Source: Pseudopyrenochaeta lycopersici
Taxonomy: Eukaryota > Ascomycota > Dothideomycetes > Pleosporales > Pseudopyrenochaetaceae
DNA: 64,000 nucleotides
Assembly (NCBI GenBank): GCA_003313425.1
Contig: NHZP01000033.1
Coordinates: 248,001-312,000 of the forward strand
Direction: 5' to 3'
Under the pieces are notes generated by a model. The model was not told where the DNA came from. It made no database searches and worked only from the letters and a program-made list of their open reading frames with translations. The first letter of the stretch is position 1. Every line of letters begins with the position of its first letter. A program made the translations under genes and the position numbers. Below are positions 56,705-64,000 of the stretch, in pieces.

Positions 56705-57412
56705 ATGCATACTTATTTCATCTCCACCATTCTACTAAGCTCTGTCGCCAACGCGGCCGTCATCGCCAAACGTGCCGAACCCGCTCAAATGGTCTGGAAG
56801 TCCCCAGATGGCGGCGACACCCAAGTCCGCTTTGGCGATAACAAGGTCTACGTTGGCGACTGCGAACCTAAGAGCGTCATCAACTCTGTCTACGACAACT
56901 GCTATGATGAAGGGTTCTGCAACCCACAGTCGTGGACCATGCAGTGTGTCCAAGGAGATAAAGCGAGTCATACAATTACCATTACGGCACCAGAAGGCCA
57001 GTATCAACCGTGGATCAAGAATGGGCTTGTCGAAGCGATGAACGCTGCAATTGCCACACAGGGTATTGTGGAATCGAAGAGAATTACTGCCATGTCTGGG
57101 GGTGGATGTGTTGGCTGCCCGTAAGTATCTTCATTATCCTTTTGTTGAAAGGCTTGGTAACTAACGCACTACACCAGTTGGTACGGGAAGGATATCACTG
57201 TCCACTATATGCCTGCCACTATCGGAATTTCTCATTTGAACGAGGGCACAGTCCCAGATGTCATCACACTCAACATTGTGAACAACGATGAAGCAGAGAA
57301 TGGTGGCTTGTGCGACATCTTAACGGGAATCGGGAGCGGTATTGCGGGATCGGTCAATGGAGCGGCTGGCGGTATCTTCCAGTTGGGCAGTGTCGCTTGC
57401 AAGGCTATTTAA
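56705..57412 (+). CDS. Small secreted cysteine-containing protein with Kex2 site
   Basis: 216-aa protein from two exons (intron 57121-57177, 57 nt; joins GGGCVGCP to WYGKDITVHY). Start ATG 56705 begins a signal peptide MHTYFISTILLSSVANA; a short propeptide ends in a Lys-Arg Kex2-type site (AVIAKR), so the mature form probably starts AEPAQMVW. Cysteines: CEPKS, DNCYDEGFCNPQS, MQCVQG, GGGCVGCP, GLCDIL and SVACKAI, a spread pattern compatible with disulfides. C-terminus is Gly-rich (GIGSGIAGSVNGAAGG). I do not recognise the family. The features fit a secreted effector-like or antifungal-type protein, but no activity can be assigned. Flanks are gene-poor. Confidence 0.82.
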
Positions 57413-58232
57413 AGTGTGATTGAAATGTTTTCTTTCCTTTGCGTTACTTTAGTTTAGATTTGATAATCCTCTTGCTATCTCTCAGCTATCATTTCGACCT
57501 TACGAGCTATTTGTTGCGGAGTAGAGCAATCTCTCAGTTGAGGGTTTTAGAAACGGCAGCAGTACTGTGGGGCCTATGTAGACTAGTAAATCATCTAGAC
57601 ACTGAAGGATCTTCCTTGAATCTTCTCGCTGTTTTTTTTTGCCAGGCTACTCAATTGACTGAATATGAGTGTTGACTGCTGTGTTTGAAGAGCGTCGTTC
57701 TCTGTATACGTTTGTGATTCGTAATAAGTCGTCGACGCTCGAACTATTTCGATGAACGGATATGCATTCACTCCCTCTAGGTTATGTTAGCATGCGTTCT
57801 ACACGCATGGCGTCACTGATTGAAAAAATACCTCGTCAGAAGCCTCAAGCCTTGGCGTCGACACTACCTCCACCATCGTGCTCTTGCAACGACCGAGATT
57901 ACAGAGCCAGCACAGTTGCTACTGTGTAAGGAACATAGAAATGGCGTCGCCATCTTACAAACCCCCATGTAATTCCGTGCTCTTGCAAGTGCAATAAATC
58001 CTTTAATAGAGGTAGCTAAATCGGTGGACGTGTGAGTATCGCATGTCTCCATGCGATACTTCGAGCGCTTCGATAAAAGTCGTGGAGCGCAAGCGCTTTA
58101 AGATCTATACCGCGTTACACTATAGCAGGTATGACATTCAGACGTTGAGAGCATTAAGCAATGGTCTTCGTCTCCATCGTAGCATTATTGATTGGCCCAA
58201 GACGCTGTTCGACTAAGGGCAGGAAGCGTCCT
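57413..58232. other. Intergenic, no gene seen
   Basis: Convergent 3' flanks. A T-run lies at about 57632-57641. No recognisable coding content. Confidence 0.45.
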
Positions 58233-59545
58233 TTATCCAGCCACTATCTTCGTTGTCCCACAATGTCTGCCATCTTCGAGATGACAGTCATAATCACTTC
58301 TGGTAATATCAGACGTGAGTTCATATGTCGAGTCTCCTTCATCTACATCTCGGGCTCGCGGCCGGTCGGCGGACTTGGGCATGGGTCCAGAACGGCAAGA
58401 ACGGCTCATGTGGTCACCATGGGAAGAGTTGACAGTGAGAGATCTTCGGCGTATGTAAACAACGTAGATAGGCCGAAGCATAGGTAGTGAAACTACAAAG
58501 AGAGTGAGCATAGTTCGCCAAGGCTGCCACCAAAATCGGACAGTGGGGCACGTACTCGCAAAACATGCCAGGTTTATTTCTACGACACCCCAGGCAATGA
58601 TTGGTGCTAGATCCCAGGTTACGTCGGTAGAGTCAGTGTTATGTGTTAGAACTGTCACAAGCTGCATGACCGACGTCGCACAGATACTGTACAAAGTTAA
58701 TACAGGCCTAGTCGTTCCCCTGAATACTAACAATAATCCCGACATGAACACCGCTCCGATGCCAATCTTTTGAGCTGTCGGGAGCTGTAGCTGCCACAAT
58801 TTCTGGATAGGCAACAGAATAATCCCAAATTCGATGAACAGGTGCGTAATAACAGATCCCGTGAAAAATTTGTTAGACTGAATAGGGCAATATTTTTCCG
58901 TGATTGTTAGGTCCCAGTACGCTTTGACAGGAATACACTGGATGGTTGTTAAGATAAGCTAAGAAGATTAGCTATTGTTGTCGTGTTTGTTTGTTTTATT
59001 CGGATTGGAACTTACCCTCATACAAATCCACATGATTGACAGGACACCGAGAGCTTGGATACCCAGTTTCGTCCTGCAGTGTCCAAACAGGCGCCAATAG
59101 AAGCAGAGAATCGAAAATTTGGTGAAGCCGAGGGAGAAAGTATAAATATAATCTGAAATCCAAAGAAATAGGAGACTATGGGAGATGCAGTCTGCCGTCG
59201 ACTCATGTCTTGACGGAACAACGTCATCCAAATGCAGTCCAAGGCCAAAAGGAACCCCTGGACGAGTTATTCAAGGTAGACTGTCTAAAATGGTAGGGAT
59301 ACTTACAGCATAGTACCCATATTGTACCTCCTGTTGCAAATACCTGGAGCTAAATGTTAGTACGATATTCAGTATTCAAACTAAAACTCATCTGTACTAA
59401 CCCAGCCTACGATAGCAAAATAGTCATCCCACCACAAATTAAACTTCGTCGCTCTTCTCGCTATGAGTCTTAAGATGAGGGTAATGGTACTTGCGAAAAG
59501 AGTAACGCTGCAGGCAATGTATATGGCAGGCTGGCGACTCTCCAT
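58233..59545 (-). CDS. Rhodopsin-domain-type fungal integral membrane protein (second copy)
   Basis: Seven-helix membrane protein of the same broad family as 33885-35138. My model has six exons and 346 aa: introns 59344-59401, 59258-59306, 58959-59015, 58687-58731 and 58493-58555. The last two (45 and 63 nt) are multiples of three without stops, so the frame stays open if they are missed; removing them restores the family-like MSGLFICATSVMQLVTVLT and VEINLACFAISLPMLRPIY. Motifs: ATKFNLWWDDYFAIVG, SLGFTKFSILCFYWRLF, CIPVKAYWDL, and TWDLAPIIAWGVVEINLA. ATG 59545 opens the first helix (AIYIACSVTLFASTITLIL). Cytosolic tail has many acidic and basic residues. Function unknown in the family. Confidence 0.85.
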
Positions 59546-62500
59546 TGTGACTGATTTAAGGAACTAGAGCAAGTCCGTAGGGTTATTAAACCAATTCGCC
59601 CGCGGAAGGATGAATTCAGCGACTACCACTAGCTCAACTAAACCTTATTCTGTCGCTCGATTCAAGGTCATGGACCGGCGGGAGAATACAACCCTATCCA
59701 ATTGGATGCCGGCCCGGAAAGCCAAGCCACACTTCACTGATGAAATGCTCAGCTTCATTGTTCCACGGGAAATTCCCCAGGTCCAACTGCCTGAAATGTT
59801 GATGCACGTGAAAGGGGACATGGATGTGCTGGAAAGAAAGTTGGGTGGAAAATTGCAGGCTTCACTATTTGGAGTTTGCAGGAAACGGTTACCAAGTGCC
59901 AGAGCATGAACTCATTGCGCGAAATACAGCACAATCACCCATTACAGATCTATTCGTGTAGACCCGATTGTTGTTGCACTGCAAGCAAAATGACGCTCAC
60001 ACGATTGCGGCCCTGTCTAGCTGCGCTGTGCGCCATGCGGCTGGGTTCCCCCTCACCCAACCGTGGCAACGCGTCCAATCAAAAATGGCCACTACCTATA
60101 ATGCCTCATTGACTGTTTTCGCCCAAACCATCGGAATGGGGCCTGGACCGCACAAGCGAGGGATCAGCCATACTGTGCTGCGCCTGATTAACCGAACGTG
60201 ACGTCAAGCCATTTTATGACATGAGTCTGAAAGGAACGAGAGAATTGTTGCACGTAATTTTTTACTTGATTCACGTCTTATAGAAGGGATTATTTAAGGT
60301 AGAAGCTCGATACAGGCCGGATCCCAAGGGGTTTAAGCTTGCTGCAGCAACGATAATGATTTTCTTCGGTTGCGTCGTAGCCAGGTCAGCGGGACTATTC
60401 CCTACACTTTAAATCTATCGCGTCGTCTTATCTTTACACAGTTCCATATGTTTTGAATACTAACCGCAAGCCGCAAGCCGTACCTTACACTTGGGACGCA
60501 TTCTTCGAGCTACGCCGGCCCGTCCTCACGCTCCCCGCCACCAGGGCGCAGCTGTCTGCTGGCCAGACCAAGCGGCATCCACGACGCCATCGAAGCGCTA
60601 ATTGGCGCATATATTGAGCCTCAGGAGGTGGACGAGGGCGAGACCCAGTCGTGGCCACGCTTTGAAGTAGCTTTGACGACAGAAGTACACGATGAGGGCA
60701 GAATCATGTCCTTTGGTAGGTTAATTCGTGCACAAAGTCTACCATTTTTTAGCATGATTTACGGCCTAAAGGGCGCAAGATCAACTCGTCGTTGCTAACA
60801 GCACTGCTGCGCATACGATACTCGTGCCAGGAGGACTTTGGAACCCATTCAAAACGTGTCTACGGTAATATGCATCTGGGATTCAAAGGAACGGGATATT
60901 CTATCATGAATCAATCGCGATTGAGGTGTGATACGCAGGAGCCAATATATGATTTAATTGATTCTATTGAGAGCTGTTCTGTGGATAGTTCGGTCAAATG
61001 AGATTCTGAAGTCTACACAAGCAAAGTCAAACATTTGGACTGACGGGGACTGTTGAGCGCACCCCTGCGACCCAAGACTTGGGATGGCGGGAACGAGGCT
61101 TGCTGGCTTGGGGTCCAATTATTCGGGCACGGATGGGGGTGGGTCCTAGCCCTGCGTGCCATGCGGATCTGATGTGCGTAAGTGGCCGGGAGATGCCGAT
61201 TGTCATTGTAGCGTCGCCAGGGTTGTGAGATCGACATGCAAGGGCCTGGGCGCAGATGACTTATGCAATATTACCCTGCAAACTTTGTATGACCGACTGC
61301 ACGACTGCCCCTTTATGCCTTCTTCCGCCTTCACCATTCATGACAGAACAGTCTAACCTCAAATCCAAGTCGCTTGTCAGATAATTTACCCACGAGAAAC
61401 TGATCGCCGCTAGGGCTCGAACTGTATCTGTGTCGATGCATATTCCTTGGCAATTATTCTCTCCTGAAGCGAAGTCATGGTATGGTGGTCAGTGGGTCAT
61501 GGTCCTTCAATGAGACCTACAACGCGTGCGGCATTCAGGTATGCAGTCAACTTATCACCGTGATGGGTGTTACTTCTTTAGAAGCCTTGCTTTTGTTGAC
61601 GGTCGTTATGCGGGTTCTTCATCCAGTCACCTCCCATTTGTGTTTGAGCATGCTGGTGGGTGGCAACCTTCCGAATTTATGTATTGGACAAAATGAGCCA
61701 GTCAATGTTGCGTGTAATTTAGGTTCTGGTACTTCAGCCCGAGGCTAGTAACATGCCTAATTAGAGTCTATACAGCGAGGCGCAACCTAAAACTGACCAT
61801 GTAGAAGCCGTCATGAGTAGGCAGACCAGAGCTTCCGCAACTGATATCCTACTAATTCAAACCTGAGATATTTTGTCCAGAGAAGGCTCTACAGCGGCTT
61901 CGACATTCAGCGTAAAGCTATTCCCTTCTTGGAGGACGGCTGAAGGAACGAGGAATCCGAAATGTCACCGCTCGCTTGTAATTATTCGCCCCATCTAAAC
62001 TAGCATTGAGATTTTCCTTCGGTTAGCTATTTTTATCCGAACGTCGGAGAAACAGAAGCCATAAGGGATGTGTACGACCATGGCTATTATGTGCCTTTAA
62101 CTTTAGGAATGCATGCGTTCTGATGCGGCAAGTATTCCGATACGTAGGTGTCCATCCTAGGCAGGTTTCATATTCTTAATGGTGAACTTATGCCTTTCAG
62201 AGTCCCCAATCTCTGTTGGAACGCGACTGAATCAAACTACCCTTGTGGTGGTCGCTTACATGCCAACCGTGCACACTGTCTTCCACAATGCATTGAGGCA
62301 CTCTCAAGACACCAACTATGCAGGCGAAGGTTGCTAGGAGACTGAAGGTTCGAGCAAAGGGTCGTAATGATATCATGGCCTCAACCAGAAGCAGAGCTCT
62401 AGAGGCCTTCATATGATGTGATTTCTTGCTGCGCTGGTGTGCATAGCTCTTGTGCAGAGCGTTCAGGCTTGGTGTTGAGCTAGTTATCGGCCCGCTGTGT

Positions 62501-63563
62501 ACTTCTATTGAGAACAGAGAGCGCGATTTGGCAAAGAAATAAACGTGACATAGTGCCGGATGAGCGCTTCCTTCGGCGTACGAGCTGTTGAAATGGTTGG
62601 GTCGATTGTCATTGATGCACGTACAGTAGGTGTTCTCAGTGGTGGGTGGAATATGGCTCCGAAAAGAAAATGCTCCGCGGCGTTACGATGACTGCTACCA
62701 CCACAACCACAGTCATGTGGCAACCGCTCGCATGCGGCGGTGATTCAGCAGAGAATTATAGTTGAGAAGGCGCAAAATTTTGATTGGGCACGCCAATCCA
62801 GGCACCGAAGTTGATGAGTGCAATGGCGAGATCGCGAGACTCGAAAATGACACGGTTCACGCGACTGCCAAGCCACTAGCCTGGTTAGTATCCCATCTCA
62901 GCCGCGTTCGTCCATCTGCCTGTCAACGTTCGGATTGCTCTATGATAGCTTGCCTTTGAGGGTGTTTTCGCGTTTGATGTCTTGCTACTGCATATTATTT
63001 TCAAAGCCCTATATGCGACTGCATGACAACGATTTGCCTACCCTTGGTGGCCTCACGATTACCGAGCAGTTTGACCAACCCCTCAAGGTCGCAGATGCAG
63101 CCCTGTTTCAAGCCGCATACATACCCTGTCGTGCTACTGTCATCAAATCTCCTGTCGCACTGCAACACATCACCGAATTTCTACGTGCACTGCTGCGTCC
63201 TTATGATAGACCCTGCACGATGCCAACGCCAGGAGCCGTCTGAGGTGTCCAATTCTGTATTATTTTTCTCCCTCTGTAATGATCATGCATGGTGCCTGAG
63301 TTGTTCCATGCATTCTGGCAGATCAATTTCACCGTGATGTGGCGCTACCTTGTCTCGGCTAACGCCCCCTACAGTCCTCGTATATTCGCATTCCGCTCCC
63401 CAAAAGCGAAAAATCCGTTGACGGCCAAGAATACCTCAAATTACTTTCGCAACATCAAAGACTATGGCCTCCCAGGGGCCCCGGCCACTTCAACGAACAA
63501 AAAGACCCCCCGACCCTGATTGTTAAATAGAATGCAAACCAGACACGGCTCTACGCAAGTAAA
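59546..63563. other. Gene-poor 4-kb region
   Basis: No supported gene. A frame without a good start at about 60574-60796 (+) reads GIHDAIEALIGAYIEPQEVD then WPRFEVALTTEVHDEGR and MSFGRLIRAQ; its composition is protein-like, so it may be an exon or relic of something I do not recognise. Frame 59610-59909 (+), divergent from the membrane-protein gene, has no known motif. The remainder has only short overlapping frames. Confidence 0.45.
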
Positions 63564-64000
63564 ATGTTGCCAATCGATGGCTTAAGCGTTGGCACCGTTG
63601 CCGGTTTAATTGCCGCTGGTGTCTTTGTCAGTACGTTATCCAGCTTCCCAGGGCTTTCGCTCTTGCGTTGACTGCTGTATAGTTCAATTTCTCATACCTA
63701 TCATTGTACCTTTCATACTGGTAGGGCTGTTGAAGCAAGATAATAATGCCGCGACTTGGTATATATCTCGGACCCAATGCGGTATCGGCCATTAACCATT
63801 CGACAGGTCTGTGGTAGGACGCACATTACATGCTTCGCACTGGCCTCGAATTCTGAATACCGACTCTGCTGGCAGCCATGGCGTCAGAGGAAGCGTCCGA
63901 TTTGCTACAATCGGTCAACTTCTATTCCTTCTTCTTGTTGCAGTTGCATCTGTAGTCACACCTCTTGGGCTCCACGAGGCGATCGTTCCTTTGGAGGGCC
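63564..64000 (+). CDS. Fungal integral membrane protein, 5' part (runs off window)
   Basis: Three exons are visible: 63564-63630, 63683-63758 and 63807 to the edge, with introns 63631-63682 (52 nt) and 63759-63806 (48 nt). Spliced, it reads MLPIDGLSVGTVAGLIAAGV, then FLIPIIVPFILVGLLKQD, then SVVGRTLHASHWPRILNTDS and VASVVTPLGLHEAIVPLEG. The SVVGR.L..S.WP.IL..DS and VASVVTPLGLYE-type motifs are conserved at the start of a large family of uncharacterised fungal multi-pass proteins whose members usually exceed 500 aa. No function is known for the family. Gene continues beyond 64000. Confidence 0.82.

Overview
The window is nuclear DNA of a filamentous ascomycete (Pezizomycotina). The evidence is GT-AG introns of 45-78 nt, a mitochondrial m-AAA protease gene, a highly reducing polyketide synthase (HR-PKS), HET/NACHT-type NLR genes, and AT-rich repeats carrying a repeat-induced point mutation (RIP) signature (TpA excess, CpA/TpG loss, Gln and Trp codons turned into stops). 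A dothideomycete is plausible, but this is inference.

Layout: 1-2650 holds the 3' part of a NACHT-ankyrin NLR. Next come an m-AAA protease gene (3636-6334, minus) and a small secreted protein gene (7044-7571). From 8.0 to 28.6 kb lies a repeat-rich allorecognition/NLR island. It contains a truncated STAND-protein N-terminal domain, an apparently intact HET-NACHT-ankyrin gene (10176-13637), a WD40 relic, a HET-domain gene (20120-22108), a hydrolase/NB-ARC NLR relic cut by a LINE relic, and an ankyrin-type gene split by one stop codon. Interleaved are two inverted copies of a 686-bp repeat (one holding a nested, RIP-mutated Fot1/pogo element with TA target duplication), a solo LTR with a 5-bp target duplication, a Tc1/mariner-like transposase relic and a 10-bp minisatellite.

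From 28.7 to 44.8 kb is a secondary-metabolism-like block of intact, normally spliced genes. It holds an FAD monooxygenase and, divergent from it, a carboxymuconolactone-decarboxylase-like protein, then an SDR, a rhodopsin-like membrane protein, a six-exon HR-PKS (2358 aa; KS-AT-DH-remnant MT-ER-KR-ACP) and a secreted cupredoxin-like protein. No pathway transcription factor is evident. The PKS would build the reduced chain, and the monooxygenase and SDR are candidates for tailoring it. That partnership is inference from proximity.

From 44.8 to 64 kb gene density is low: an MFS sugar porter (49399-51252), a multiply broken AIM9/APH-like kinase pseudogene (52145-54034), a Kex2-site secreted cysteine-containing protein (56705-57412), a second rhodopsin-like membrane protein (58233-59545) and the 5' end of another membrane protein (63564 to the window edge). 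Several kilobases show no recognisable genes. All gene models are read by eye from splice signals and reading frame; no similarity search or expression data were available.
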